A DNA stretch of 64,000 nt from UBA1672 sp964352665 (GCA_964352665.1 CAYGSJ010000004.1:142303-206302); one strand, 5' to 3'; positions 16,171 to 25,965 are shown, counted from the first letter of the stretch. Notes: a model not told the origin generated them from the letters alone. Made by a program: numbers and translations.

Positions 16171-16866
16171 TTACAATAAATCCGAATTCGGTCCATGGAT
16201 GATTTCTAAATCATCTGGCGCACTAGGATGACTTTCAGGGGCTGCCTTTTGAAAAGACTCTAGCGCAATACAGTTTTTTTCAATCTCAAGTATTGTGGTG
16301 TAGCTATCCAAATCCACTTTGAATCGTCTTGCATTATACACTTGGGGTATCAGACAGATATCGGCCATGGTTACGCGATCACCAAGTGTATAAGAGCCGT
16401 GCTTTTTGTATTTTTTTAGAAACGCTTCATAGGCTTTGAAGCCTTCATGGACCCAATAGTGAATCCAATCCATGGATTGTTCCTGTGTGAAGCCCATTTT
16501 GCCCATTAGATAACCCTTCCACACTTTTGGGTTACCAAAAGGATGTATGTCAGAGCTGATGATATTAGACATTTGCCTGATATAAGCCCTGTCTTGCTTC
16601 GTTTCTGCCATTATAGATGGTTCAGGAAAGGTTTCATCGAGATATTCCAGTATAGCAAGTGACTGGGATAACCCGGTATTGCCATGAACCAGATAAGGAA
16701 CCACGCCTTGAGGGTTAACCTGTTTATACTCCTCTGATTTATGCTCTCCCTTTAAAAGGTCAATATGAACGGACTCATATTCAATGCCTTTCAGGTTTAA
16801 AGCTATTCTTGACCTGTATCCGGTTGATGCCCGGAAATATTCGTAAAGCGTCACTTGATCAGCCAT
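16171..16866 (-). CDS. maiA: maleylacetoacetate isomerase (zeta-class GST)
   Basis: Glutathione-dependent cis-trans isomerisation of maleylacetoacetate to fumarylacetoacetate in tyrosine catabolism. A thioredoxin-like N-domain (LYEYFRASTGYRSRIALNLKG) with NPQGVVPYL and the glutathione-binding QSLAILEYLDE, then a helical domain containing GDRVTMADICLIPQ. The usual zeta motif SSCxxR is altered to RASTGYR, lacking the active-site Cys. 231 residues, slightly longer than usual. Its ATG overlaps the fahA stop by one base, giving tight coupling. Confidence 0.9.
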   Translation of the reverse strand: MADQVTLYEYFRASTGYRSRIALNLKGIEYESVHIDLLKGEHKSEEYKQVNPQGVVPYLVHGNTGLSQSLAILEYLDETFPEPSIMAETKQDRAYIRQMSNIISSDIHPFGNPKVWKGYLMGKMGFTQEQSMDWIHYWVHEGFKAYEAFLKKYKKHGSYTLGDRVTMADICLIPQVYNARRFKVDLDSYTTILEIEKNCIALESFQKAAPESHPSAPDDLEIIHGPNSDLL

Positions 16867-17879
16867 TACGCAATTTTCCTTTCCTGATTTTTGGCATCCT
16901 TTTGGTAGACCACCACTTTTTGATCAATGGCCCCGAATATTGAGTTGCCATTTTCATCAAGCATTTCAATGCGGATATGATCACCGAATTTCATAAATGG
17001 GGTTTTAAAATCGCCCTCTTCAATTTTTTCGATCATTCTTATTTCTGCAAGACAGCTTGAACCAACGCTGCGGTCACTATTTGAAATTGTTCCCGATCCT
17101 ATAATCGTACCTGCGGCCAGAGGTCTTGTTTTCGCCGCATGAGCAACAAGGGCGGGGAAATTAAATTGCATTTCAACACCGGCATTCGGACGGCCAAACT
17201 CTTTACCGTTTAAAGTGCTTATAAGCGGTAGATGCAGTTTTCCGTCTTTCCAGTGATTTCCCAATTCGTCAGGGGTGACGGCAACAGGTGAAAAAGCGCT
17301 TGGTGGTTTTCCATTAAAAAATCCAAATCCTTTACCAAGTTCGGCAGGAATCAGAGCACGCAGCGTCACATCATTCATAATCATGATCATAACAATATGC
17401 TTTTCTGCTTCTTCTGGCGTTACACCCATAGGCACATCATCAACAATGACGGCGACTTCTGCTTCGAAATCAATGCCATGTGCCTCGCTTATGGCCTCGA
17501 TCGGGGCAGTTGGGGCAATAATTGTATCTGAAACTGCCTGATACATAAGTGGGTCTGTAAGGAAACTCTCTGGCATTTCTGCGCCTCGTGCCTTGCGAAC
17601 AAGCTCAACGTGATTAAGGTAGGCACTACCATCGGCAATTTGATATGACCGTGGCAAAGGTGATTCACATTTTTTCTGATCAAAAGGCTCTATACCCTGT
17701 GCACTTCCTGCTTCGAGCGCTTGATATAACTCTATTAGTTTTGGTGCCGTTTCATGCCAGCGATCTAGCGCATCTTGCATTGTTGAAGCAATATTTTCAG
17801 CGCTGACAGTTTTGGTCAGATCTTTAGAAACGACCATAAGCTGGCCATCACGCCCTGATTTATAAGAAGCTAATTTCAT
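16866..17879 (-). CDS. fahA: fumarylacetoacetase
   Basis: Hydrolyses fumarylacetoacetate to fumarate and acetoacetate. 337 residues of the FAH family. Visible are the metal-binding acidic run around IDFEAEVAVIVDD, the MIMNDVTLR segment, a KGFGFFNGKPPSAFSPV loop and GSGTISNSDRS. It shows the short bacterial architecture rather than the ~420-residue animal type. Start ATG at 17879 with AAGGA upstream. It sits between hppD and maiA in one transcription unit. Confidence 0.9.
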   Translation of the reverse strand: MKLASYKSGRDGQLMVVSKDLTKTVSAENIASTMQDALDRWHETAPKLIELYQALEAGSAQGIEPFDQKKCESPLPRSYQIADGSAYLNHVELVRKARGAEMPESFLTDPLMYQAVSDTIIAPTAPIEAISEAHGIDFEAEVAVIVDDVPMGVTPEEAEKHIVMIMIMNDVTLRALIPAELGKGFGFFNGKPPSAFSPVAVTPDELGNHWKDGKLHLPLISTLNGKEFGRPNAGVEMQFNFPALVAHAAKTRPLAAGTIIGSGTISNSDRSVGSSCLAEIRMIEKIEEGDFKTPFMKFGDHIRIEMLDENGNSIFGAIDQKVVVYQKDAKNQERKIA

Positions 17880-17899
17880 TTTTGTAGAGTTCCTTTTTA

Positions 17900-18964
17900 C
17901 TAACTGTTTACCGCGTCCTTGTCATCAATCACGCCGCGGCGGATTTGATCGAGCTCAATAGATTCAAACAGAGCTTGAAAGTTTCCTTCGCCAAACCCTT
18001 CATTGCCTTTGCGTTGAATGATTTCAAAGAAAACCGGGCCAATAGCATCTTGTGTAAAAATCTGGAGCAATAACCCTTGGTCATCCGTTGGCGCGCCATC
18101 CACTAGAATACGGAGTTCTTTCAATTTCTCTAAATCCTCTCCATGCCCGGGCACTCGTTCATCAATCTTTTCATAGTAGGTATCAGGCGTCTTCTGAAGA
18201 GGTATTTTATTTGCTTTCAGGCTTTCAACAGTTTCGTAGATATCATCTGTGCCAAGAGCAATGTGTTGAATACCTTCTCCGTTGAAACGGTTCAGAAACT
18301 CTTCAATCTGTGATTTATCGTCAGAACTTTCATTAAGGGGGATTCTGATTTTGCCACAAGGACTTGTCATTGCTTTACTTTTAAGGCCGGTTAACTTTCC
18401 TTCGATATCGAAATAGCGGATTTCACGGAAGTTGAAAATATTCTCGTAGAATTCTGCCCATTTAACCATGTTCCCTCTATATACGTTATGGGTTACATGA
18501 TCGATATAAGTCAGGCCCGATCCCTTGGGATTTTTGTTGTCTGCTGTGAAATCAAAGTCGTCTTCATAAAAATCACTGTTATCAATGAAATACAGAAGAC
18601 TTCCGCCAATTCCTTTAATGGCAGGAATATTCTCATTCATAGAGCGACCAGAAGGATCAGCAGCCTCTGCACCACTCTTCAGGGCTTCTTTATAGGCGAA
18701 TTGTGCATCTTCAACTTTGAAACCCATAGCGTTTGCGCCGCCATTATGTTCTTTGGTAAAGGCCGCAGCTTGCCCGTCTTTTTCAGCATTAAGTAGAAAG
18801 TTTATACGGCCTTGTCGATAGAGTGTAATATCACGCTTCTTATGTTTTGCCACAGGTGTGAAACCCATATCTTCAAAGAGCTTACCAAGCACATCTGTAT
18901 CACCTGAATATTCAAGAAATTCAAAACCATCTGTTTTCAGAGGGTTTTCATATAAATCGGCCAT
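17900..18964 (-). CDS. hppD: 4-hydroxyphenylpyruvate dioxygenase
   Basis: Fe(II) enzyme turning 4-hydroxyphenylpyruvate into homogentisate. Two vicinal-oxygen-chelate halves. Iron ligands are H156 (IDHVTHNV), H234 (IQHIALG) and E314 (FFEIIQRKG), numbered from the chosen ATG. 354 residues, normal. ATG 18964 is preferred because AAGGGAT lies 8 bases upstream; a GTG two codons earlier is too close to it. First gene of the hppD-fahA-maiA operon. Confidence 0.95.
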   Translation of the reverse strand: MADLYENPLKTDGFEFLEYSGDTDVLGKLFEDMGFTPVAKHKKRDITLYRQGRINFLLNAEKDGQAAAFTKEHNGGANAMGFKVEDAQFAYKEALKSGAEAADPSGRSMNENIPAIKGIGGSLLYFIDNSDFYEDDFDFTADNKNPKGSGLTYIDHVTHNVYRGNMVKWAEFYENIFNFREIRYFDIEGKLTGLKSKAMTSPCGKIRIPLNESSDDKSQIEEFLNRFNGEGIQHIALGTDDIYETVESLKANKIPLQKTPDTYYEKIDERVPGHGEDLEKLKELRILVDGAPTDDQGLLLQIFTQDAIGPVFFEIIQRKGNEGFGEGNFQALFESIELDQIRRGVIDDKDAVNS

Positions 18965-19102
18965 ATCCACTATCCCTTAATTTGTTGAGGTAGAGAACAA
19001 TCTAGTAAAGCCTATGTTGCAATGCAAGGCTTTACTTGATTGACATCGCTTGTATTTTTCTTCTAAATTTCGAGTTTGTGTTTCAAAAAAAGGATTAATG
19101 GA

Positions 19103-20206
19103 ATGGCACTGGAATTTTCTTATCCCGATGTTAAGCATTTTGAAGATTACGACAATCACGAAACGGTTTTAAAGGCGGAAGATCCAGAAACGGGATTCAA
19201 ATGCTTTATTGCAGTCCATAATACGCTTATGGGAGACGCCCGCGGTGGCTGTAGGTACTGGCCGCATTATATGAGCGAAGAAGCTGCCATTAAGGATGTT
19301 CTCAGACTTTCCAGAGGTATGACATTCAAAACCACATTGGCTGGTCTTGAGTATGGCGGCGGCAAGACAGTTATTGTTGGCAAGCCGGGCACGAAAAACC
19401 CTGATGAGGCGACGATGCTTGCCTTGGGGCACGCTTTGAATGAAATGGGCGGAATTTATGAAACGGGTGAGGATGTCGGCACACGCACTAGTGACTTTGA
19501 AATTGCCGGTCAGGTAACGGATTTTGTCCGCGTACGCTCGGTTGCATTGGCGGCCGCAAAAGACTTGCCGGGTGGCCCTCCGTTGTACACCGCGCATGGT
19601 ATTTTTCATGGCATCAAAGCTGCTGTAAAGTATAAGTTGAAACAAGATAACCTAAACGGAGTTAGATTGGCTGTTAAGGGATTAGGCAATGTCGCAAGCT
19701 CTCTATGTCAAATGCTTTATGATGAAGGCGCTATTTTGACGGTTGCTGATATTGACGAAGAAAAGATGAAAAATGCAGCAGAAAAATGGAATGCAAAACT
19801 TGTTTCTCCTGATGAGATTATCTCACAAAATGTTGATGTGTATTCACCTTGTGCGCTTGGTGGTGACATCAATAATGAAACGATAGATACGATTAGTGCA
19901 CGGATTATCGCCGGAGCAGCAAATAACCAGTTAACAAGGCCGGAGCATGCACAACAGTTGCACGACAGGGGTATTTTATACGCACCTGATTATGCGATTA
20001 ATGCAGGTGGAGTAATCAATGTTGTTCTGGTTGGTTACACACATGATCAAGTGATTGAGCACGTTGCAAGGATTGGCTCTACACTGCTCGAGATATTTGA
20101 ACGTTCTGATACAGAGAATATGAGTACTGCAGACACAGCAGATGCAATTGTCATGGAGCGACTTTCTCAAAAGACCGAACAAGTTAAAGAACAAATGCGT
20201 GCTTAA
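19103..20206 (+). CDS. Leu/Phe/Val-type amino acid dehydrogenase
   Basis: NAD-dependent oxidative deaminase of the Glu/Leu/Phe/Val dehydrogenase family. 367 residues from the ATG at 19103; the frame opens nine codons earlier. Seen: the substrate-pocket GGCRYWPHY and YGGGKTVI with the catalytic Lys, ETGEDVGTRTSDFE, the Rossmann motif KGLGNVASSL, then CALGGDIN and GAANNQL. Leucine and phenylalanine dehydrogenases share these features, so the substrate is open. It is divergent from hppD and convergent with hmgA, which favours an aromatic or branched amino acid. Confidence 0.88.
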   Translation: MALEFSYPDVKHFEDYDNHETVLKAEDPETGFKCFIAVHNTLMGDARGGCRYWPHYMSEEAAIKDVLRLSRGMTFKTTLAGLEYGGGKTVIVGKPGTKNPDEATMLALGHALNEMGGIYETGEDVGTRTSDFEIAGQVTDFVRVRSVALAAAKDLPGGPPLYTAHGIFHGIKAAVKYKLKQDNLNGVRLAVKGLGNVASSLCQMLYDEGAILTVADIDEEKMKNAAEKWNAKLVSPDEIISQNVDVYSPCALGGDINNETIDTISARIIAGAANNQLTRPEHAQQLHDRGILYAPDYAINAGGVINVVLVGYTHDQVIEHVARIGSTLLEIFERSDTENMSTADTADAIVMERLSQKTEQVKEQMRA

Positions 20207-20211
20207 AAAAA

Positions 20212-21522
20212 CTACTTTTTCTTAGGATCAAATGTTTTGGGAATGTTTGCCCAAACATTGTTGTAATCTGTTTGCAGATTTTGACTTTCAAGGCCAAGTT
20301 TTGTCGGGCGCATGACGAAACGGCTTTCGAACATGAAGGCAAGTGTCTTGCCTAGATATCTTGGTTCCAGCTTCTCTGCTATGGCTTTTGCAGTAACCTT
20401 GGCATCCGGCCCGTGCGGTGACATACAGTTGTGCAATGAGCACCCGCCTGGCTCGAACCCTCCACCCTCTTTTCCATCATAAATACCGTGTATCATGCCC
20501 ATAAATTCGCTCATGACATTGCGGTGGAAATAGGGGGGACGGAACGTATCTTCACCAACCATCCATCTTGGTGGAAAAATTACAAAATCAACATTTGCTG
20601 TTCCGGGTGGATAGCTTGGAGATGTGAGAACAGTGAAAATTGAGGGATCAGGGTGATCAAAGCTTACTGTATTGATTACATTGAAGCGATCCAAATCTAA
20701 TTTGTAAGGGGCGTAATTTCCATGCCATGCTACGACATCAAGAGGTGAGTGCCCAAGCTCGGTTCTTGAAAATGTACCGCCAAATTTGACAACGAGTTCA
20801 AAACTGCCTTCTTCATCTTCATAGGCTGCTACCGGCGTCAGGAAGTCCCTTGCGTTTGCAAGACCGTTTGCGCCAATTGGCCCTTTATCAGGAATAATAA
20901 AAGGATGACCAAAGTTTTCACATACATATCCCCGTGATGGCCCATCCGGCAGATCAACTGCAAATTTAATCCCCTTTTGAATAACAATAATTTCACCTGG
21001 CTTTGCTTCTAATATACCCATTTCTGTGCGCACGGAGAGCATACCTTGCTGGGGTACAAATAGCATTTCTCCGTCCGCGCTGTAGAAAAAGCGCTTTGTT
21101 TTTTTCATGGATGTGTTTGCCGCGTAAATATGTACACCCAAACCACTCCAGCTAAAGCTGTCGCCATTACCGGCAAGTGTTAGAAGACCATCGATAAAGT
21201 CTGTTTCTTCTTTCGGGATATCAAAGGGGTTCCAGCGCAATTGATTAGGTAGAGGAGGTACTTCATTAAACGGAGAGCCGCGAAAAGATACGTGGTTCAT
21301 AGGCTCATATTTGGGGTGAATGACAGATGGCCTTATTCTGTACATCCAGCTACGTTTATTCTCAACCACAGGTGCCGTAAATGCAGAACCGTTTATCTGT
21401 TCCGCATATAGACCATAGGCAACTTTTTGAGGAGAATTTCTTCCTTCCGGGAGTGCCCCGGGTAAAGATTCAGTTGCGAATTCATTACCAAAACCACTCA
21501 TATATTTTAGCTGTGAAGACAT
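20212..21522 (-). CDS. hmgA: homogentisate 1,2-dioxygenase
   Basis: Ring-cleaving iron dioxygenase converting homogentisate to maleylacetoacetate. 436 residues, full length. Characteristic parts: YMSGFGNEFATES at the N-terminus, GSPFNEVPPLPNQLRW, and the iron-site segment FHRNVMSEFMGMIHG with later SLHNCMSPHGPD. It completes the tyrosine pathway with hppD, maiA and fahA but lies apart from them, on the same strand. It is tail-to-tail with the amino acid dehydrogenase, with a 5-base gap and no obvious terminator. Confidence 0.96.
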   Translation of the reverse strand: MSSQLKYMSGFGNEFATESLPGALPEGRNSPQKVAYGLYAEQINGSAFTAPVVENKRSWMYRIRPSVIHPKYEPMNHVSFRGSPFNEVPPLPNQLRWNPFDIPKEETDFIDGLLTLAGNGDSFSWSGLGVHIYAANTSMKKTKRFFYSADGEMLFVPQQGMLSVRTEMGILEAKPGEIIVIQKGIKFAVDLPDGPSRGYVCENFGHPFIIPDKGPIGANGLANARDFLTPVAAYEDEEGSFELVVKFGGTFSRTELGHSPLDVVAWHGNYAPYKLDLDRFNVINTVSFDHPDPSIFTVLTSPSYPPGTANVDFVIFPPRWMVGEDTFRPPYFHRNVMSEFMGMIHGIYDGKEGGGFEPGGCSLHNCMSPHGPDAKVTAKAIAEKLEPRYLGKTLAFMFESRFVMRPTKLGLESQNLQTDYNNVWANIPKTFDPKKK

Positions 21523-21597
21523 ACAAAATACTCCTTAAAATAAACCTTAATCTACGGTATGGCGGATTATATAAGCAAATAAAAATATTATAAAGGG

Positions 21598-22821
21598 TTA
21601 TGATTCTAGTTCTTTTTGAACAGAAATATTATTTGTCATCAACGAGCAGAGAAAGAATATAAAGACAAACTCTCCAAGCCACCAACTTTGCCAGAGCCCG
21701 TAACTTATCGAAGCCACGACTACCACCATGACAAGAATAGCTGTCAAAATTTTTCTATCTCTAATTTCGGTTTTTGCAATGCTGAGGATAATTTTTCGTA
21801 AGACGATCATACCAGTCACAACCCCGATAACACCGAATTCCATCCATAGCTGAACAGAAAAATTATGTGGGTGTAAAACAGTGTTGCTCTTGTGATACAT
21901 GTGTCCATGCTCAAAAAAAGGTACATAACGTGTTGCTTCTATACCGTAGCCGTAAAAAGGATTCTGAAGGGCGTATTGAATTACAAACCCCCATATTTCA
22001 ATACGGTTTCCAGCATACCCTTCACTTAGCCAGGGGATATCCTGCGCTGTTATAATTAAATTCTCATAAAGTATTTGGATTATGAATGGTGTTGAGGCCA
22101 TAGCAATAGCAATCAAGGCAAGCAGCCCTTTATGAGAGTTTGAATATTTATATGGGAAAATAAATAAGGTAATCATGCCAACAATAAAGGCTAATTGTGC
22201 CGATTGGCTTTGTGTTAGAACCAGCATTAACAGAAGGGCGCAAGTCATAAATATCATGAGCGCTTTTTGTAGTGCAGGTTTGTCAGAGAGCTGTTGCAGA
22301 AAGAGCAGGGCAACCATATACGAAAAGACAGTGCAGATAATACCTCTGTTCATCACAGCGGTGCTTATGCCTACGCGCGGTTCAATGCCATGGGAAAGCT
22401 TATAGATAGGGAGTTGGAAAGCCATTTCAAAACTACAAAGGAGTGCGGCACAAGCAACACTTACAGGGAAAATCCAGGCATAGGGCCTGAAGGTTTCTTT
22501 ACAGATCGATTGTGAAATTGCAAATAAGGGAATGCTTGTTGCCAATATTACAGAAACTGTTGAGGCTCTTATCAGAGATTCTTGTGGTGCAAGAGACCAA
22601 ATACTACTTACAAGACAAAGCGCACAAATTGCCAGAATATAGAAGGCATAAGTTTTTGAAAAATGAAGCTTCTTTGTTTTATCAAAGAAAAAACTTAAGC
22701 TCATTAACACACCAAAAAGACAGGGTAGAAAACTCAATGCACGTGGCATATGAACGGAAAGTATTGGAATGATTGAAATTCCAAGTACAAAAACCAGTGA
22801 AAACGTATTATGGCGTGTCAA
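21598..22821 (-). CDS. O-antigen ligase-like polytopic membrane protein
   Basis: 407 residues with about ten to twelve hydrophobic segments. A periplasmic loop contains GNRIEIWGF, NPFYGYGIEATR and LHPHNFSVQLWMEFG, the pattern of the Wzy_C/O-antigen ligase (WaaL) family with its conserved Arg and His. The family joins undecaprenyl-linked O-antigen to lipid A-core, or polymerises repeat units; the two cannot be separated by sequence alone. No other polysaccharide genes adjoin it. Confidence 0.75.
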   Translation of the reverse strand: MTRHNTFSLVFVLGISIIPILSVHMPRALSFLPCLFGVLMSLSFFFDKTKKLHFSKTYAFYILAICALCLVSSIWSLAPQESLIRASTVSVILATSIPLFAISQSICKETFRPYAWIFPVSVACAALLCSFEMAFQLPIYKLSHGIEPRVGISTAVMNRGIICTVFSYMVALLFLQQLSDKPALQKALMIFMTCALLLMLVLTQSQSAQLAFIVGMITLFIFPYKYSNSHKGLLALIAIAMASTPFIIQILYENLIITAQDIPWLSEGYAGNRIEIWGFVIQYALQNPFYGYGIEATRYVPFFEHGHMYHKSNTVLHPHNFSVQLWMEFGVIGVVTGMIVLRKIILSIAKTEIRDRKILTAILVMVVVVASISYGLWQSWWLGEFVFIFFLCSLMTNNISVQKELES

Positions 22822-22971
22822 AATCTTGAAGCTTTCTAATTTAAAACGTCACCTGTTTAACAGATTTTTTGAAACTCGGCAGCCGATTTTTAATTTTTTC
22901 CAAGATTAATCCTTCTCATGTCGTCACATATATATAAGATGGGACAAAATCCCACTTAATGGTGTTCAATT

Positions 22972-23511
22972 ATGCCGGATACGGATAGTGAAAAACTGAT
23001 AGGGCTTGCTGTGAACGGCGATGCCAGTGCCTTTGAGGAACTGGTAAATGATTACTATGAGGTCATGTTTAAGATGGCATATAAATGGTGTGGAAACAGA
23101 CGGGATGCAGAGGATATTACCCAAGAAGCGTGTATAAAGCTTGCCCGCGGCATCCAGAGTTTTAAGGGCGATTCAAAATTTACAAGCTGGCTGTACCGTC
23201 TTGTAATCAATACGGCAAAAGATTGGTACAAGTCGCAAAACCGACATCCTGAAGGGGGAGAGATGCTGGAAACACTGAGCGCCCCCGACAGCAAAGAAGA
23301 TCAAAAACTCTATGCCGCCCAGGTATGGGAACAGGTTTATAAACTGCCTGAGGCAGAAAAAGAAACCGTCCTTCTGGTGATCGGGCAGGGGCTATCCCAC
23401 AAAGAAGCCGCAAAAATATCTGGTGTGAAGGAAAGCACAATTTCATGGCGTTTGCACGAAGCACGTAAAAAACTGGAAGACATATTTGGAAAGGAGCAAA
23501 ACTATGGATAA
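22972..23511 (+). CDS. ECF-family RNA polymerase sigma factor
   Basis: 179 residues. Region 2 (about 15-80) contains DAEDITQEACIKLARGIQSFKGDSKFTSWLYR (spread over the segment) and region 4 (~120-170) contains LPEAEKETVLLVIGQGLSHKEAAKISGVKESTISWRLHEARKKL as consecutive helix-turn-helix parts. There is no region 3, as expected for ECF. Its last codons overlap the ATG of the VWA gene by 8 bases (ATGGATAA), so expression is coupled. An imperfect 5-base hairpin TGGGA/TCCCA lies just upstream. Confidence 0.93.
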   Translation: MPDTDSEKLIGLAVNGDASAFEELVNDYYEVMFKMAYKWCGNRRDAEDITQEACIKLARGIQSFKGDSKFTSWLYRLVINTAKDWYKSQNRHPEGGEMLETLSAPDSKEDQKLYAAQVWEQVYKLPEAEKETVLLVIGQGLSHKEAAKISGVKESTISWRLHEARKKLEDIFGKEQNYG

Positions 23512-25852
23512 TGAGCGTTTAGCTAAAATCCTCTCGGATGAGCATGTTCCCGATATTAATATAAATGCCCGCAAACGTGCGGTAAATATGGCCGTAGCTG
23601 AGTTTCAGAAACAAAAACAAAAAAATTCCCAAGGAGTTTCAATCCTTCGTCGTCTTATGGGTATCAGTAAGACAAAACAAGGAGTTGGAACAATGGAACA
23701 AAGACAAAGAAACAAATTTATCTATGGCGGCATGGCAACGGCAATGGCAGTTGTTCTTGTTGGTGGTTTGAGCTTTACACAACTGGATGATGTGGTGCGC
23801 AGACATACGCCAAGCAACACGGTTGCGGTACAAACGCCGGCTAAATTACAAGGTGTAGAATTCAAGACGAATGAAACAGCTTCACAGGAGGTTAGCCAAA
23901 CCGCTCCACCTAAACCCGAAGCTCAGGACACAGATGGTGAGGCACAGGCCGTGCAGGGCAGAGTGGCCGAGCCGGAGATCGTTGATCCTGTGCAGAAGTG
24001 GCGCCGTGATGATGCGCCCGTACAGCATGTACTTCCGGATCATAGAATTAAAAAGGAAGATCTGGGTACGAGACAAGAAGGTGACGGTGTAAAGCAATGG
24101 CGGAGAGAGCAGCCAGAATCCAAAGAAAGCATGGTAGATGAGCAAGTATCTCCTGCTTATGCCGAGGCCATTGAACAACAAAGCCAGCCGGATCTCGAGC
24201 GTGCAATCACAGAGGGTAGCAGTTCGATCCCTGCCCCAATAAAAACGTATGATTCTCTTAAGAATAATCAAACGGCAGGACAAGCTGCACCGGCCGAAAT
24301 GATGATGGAAGAGCGCGCTCAAAGTAAAGAAAAAGCCTATAACGTGCCGTCATCTAGCATCGTGGCCGACCATTATGAACCTATGCCGCCACAATACCAG
24401 GATCAGGGACGCGACAAATTCGAGCATGCCGCTATCAATGCCTTCAAGGTGGTTGCAGCAGAGCCCGTTTCGACTTTCTCATCAGATGTTGATACGGCAA
24501 GTTACAGTTTTATCCGTAGACAGCTCAATAACGGTATCATGCCTAATCCCGATGCGGTGCGGATCGAGGAAATGATCAATTATTTCGATTATAGCTATCC
24601 TTTGCCGGAAAGCCGTGCAGAACCGTTCGCGCCGACTGTAATGATCATGGATAGTCCGTGGGCAGAAGGTAAAAAAGTCATGCATATAGGTATCAAAGGT
24701 TATGAACTCCAGAAAGCGGAGCTCCGCAGTAACATTGTATTTCTTCTGGATGTATCGGGGTCTATGAACGCGCCGGACAAATTACCGCTGGTCAAAAATT
24801 CTATGAAGATGCTGCTCGATAGCCTGCATCCCGATGATACGGTTTCGATTGTAGTATACGCCGGACATACAGGTGTTGTGCTGGAGCCGACCGCGGTATC
24901 AAAACGCTCAACCATTTTAAATGCGATGAACAGTTTGCGCGCTGGTGGCGGAACAGCCGGAGCAGCAGGGATAGAGCTTGCTTATAATATGGCTGAACAA
25001 AACTTTGATGAAGGCGCCGTAAACCGTGTTATTCTTGCGACAGACGGTGATTTCAATGTTGGTATTTCAAGTCATGAACAGTTGAAAGACTATGTTGCGA
25101 AGAAACGTGACAAAGGTGTGTTCCTGTCTGTGCTTGGCTTTGGGCAAGGTAATTACAATGACCAGATGATGCAGGCATTAGCGCAAAACGGAAACGGAAT
25201 TGCGGCCTATATCGATAATCTGAGCGAGGCACGCAAAGTGTTGGTGCAGGAAGCTACATCTTCTTTGTTCCCGATTGCCAAGGATGTAAAATTCCAAGTG
25301 GAATTCAATCCTTCGAAAGTGGCTGAATATCGCCTGATCGGTTATGAAACACGTGCCCTAAACCGTGAGGACTTTAACAATGACAAAGTCGATGCCGGTG
25401 ATATTGGCGCGGGACATACGGTTACAGCAATCTATGAGTTTGTTCCTGTCGGGAGCGAAGCTGTGAGCGTTGATCCTCTGCGCTATACCGCGAAGTCAAA
25501 ACCACAGGCAGAAGACGTGACGGATAACGGCGAATATGCCTTCCTTAAAATCCGCTATAAGTTGCCCATGGAAAATACGAGCAAACTTATGACCCGTCCG
25601 GTGACCTATAGAGATGATATAACCCATTGCCCTGCGAGAGCTAAATGTAACAGACCATCTCCCTCAAAAGATGTCCAGTTCTCTCTAGCGGTTGCAGGAT
25701 TTGGACAAATCCTGAAGGGCGGCAGCTACACGGGTAATTTCTCTTTTGATGATGCTATAACACTGGCCAATCAAGGTAGAGGACATGATTCTTACGGCTA
25801 CCGCGCCGAGTTTATTAACATGGTGCGCTTGGCTAAAAGTCACTCTAGATAG
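23504..25852 (+). CDS. YfbK-like von Willebrand factor type A protein with N-terminal membrane anchor
   Basis: 782 residues from the ATG that overlaps the sigma gene's stop. Residues 1-70 are cytoplasmic, charged and helical, and end in a single membrane helix (~75-93). A long Pro/Gln/Glu linker (~95-300) follows, then the VWF_A N-domain (AEPVSTFSSDVDTASYSF, ~309), a VWA domain with an intact MIDAS (DVSGSMN at ~415, GGTAGAAG, TDGDFN at ~512) and a C-terminal DUF3520-like region. The N-terminus plus membrane helix resembles an anti-sigma factor, which would make this a sensor that restrains its sigma partner; that is inference. It ends at a strong terminator. Confidence 0.88.
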   Translation: MDNERLAKILSDEHVPDININARKRAVNMAVAEFQKQKQKNSQGVSILRRLMGISKTKQGVGTMEQRQRNKFIYGGMATAMAVVLVGGLSFTQLDDVVRRHTPSNTVAVQTPAKLQGVEFKTNETASQEVSQTAPPKPEAQDTDGEAQAVQGRVAEPEIVDPVQKWRRDDAPVQHVLPDHRIKKEDLGTRQEGDGVKQWRREQPESKESMVDEQVSPAYAEAIEQQSQPDLERAITEGSSSIPAPIKTYDSLKNNQTAGQAAPAEMMMEERAQSKEKAYNVPSSSIVADHYEPMPPQYQDQGRDKFEHAAINAFKVVAAEPVSTFSSDVDTASYSFIRRQLNNGIMPNPDAVRIEEMINYFDYSYPLPESRAEPFAPTVMIMDSPWAEGKKVMHIGIKGYELQKAELRSNIVFLLDVSGSMNAPDKLPLVKNSMKMLLDSLHPDDTVSIVVYAGHTGVVLEPTAVSKRSTILNAMNSLRAGGGTAGAAGIELAYNMAEQNFDEGAVNRVILATDGDFNVGISSHEQLKDYVAKKRDKGVFLSVLGFGQGNYNDQMMQALAQNGNGIAAYIDNLSEARKVLVQEATSSLFPIAKDVKFQVEFNPSKVAEYRLIGYETRALNREDFNNDKVDAGDIGAGHTVTAIYEFVPVGSEAVSVDPLRYTAKSKPQAEDVTDNGEYAFLKIRYKLPMENTSKLMTRPVTYRDDITHCPARAKCNRPSPSKDVQFSLAVAGFGQILKGGSYTGNFSFDDAITLANQGRGHDSYGYRAEFINMVRLAKSHSR

Positions 25853-25872
25853 TAAATATAGCCAATGATTTG

Positions 25873-25902
25873 AAAAGAGGCCTGATAAAAGGCCTCTTTT
25901 TT
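25873..25902 (+). terminator. intrinsic terminator of the ECF/VWA operon
   Basis: 10-base perfect stem AAAAGAGGCC/GGCCTCTTTT with an 8-base loop and a T-run, 20 bases after the VWA stop. It also rules out the GTG at 25870 as the typA start. Confidence 0.92.
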
Positions 25903-25965
25903 CTGGCTTTTATACGACTTTTATACTACACAGGCGCTTGCATTTCGAAGAAGAACGGTCAAAGA

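Noticed and set aside
25870..25965. N-terminal extension of TypA from GTG 25870
   Set aside because: These codons lie in the terminator of the preceding operon and are not part of the TypA family; the start at 25966 gives the standard 607 residues.
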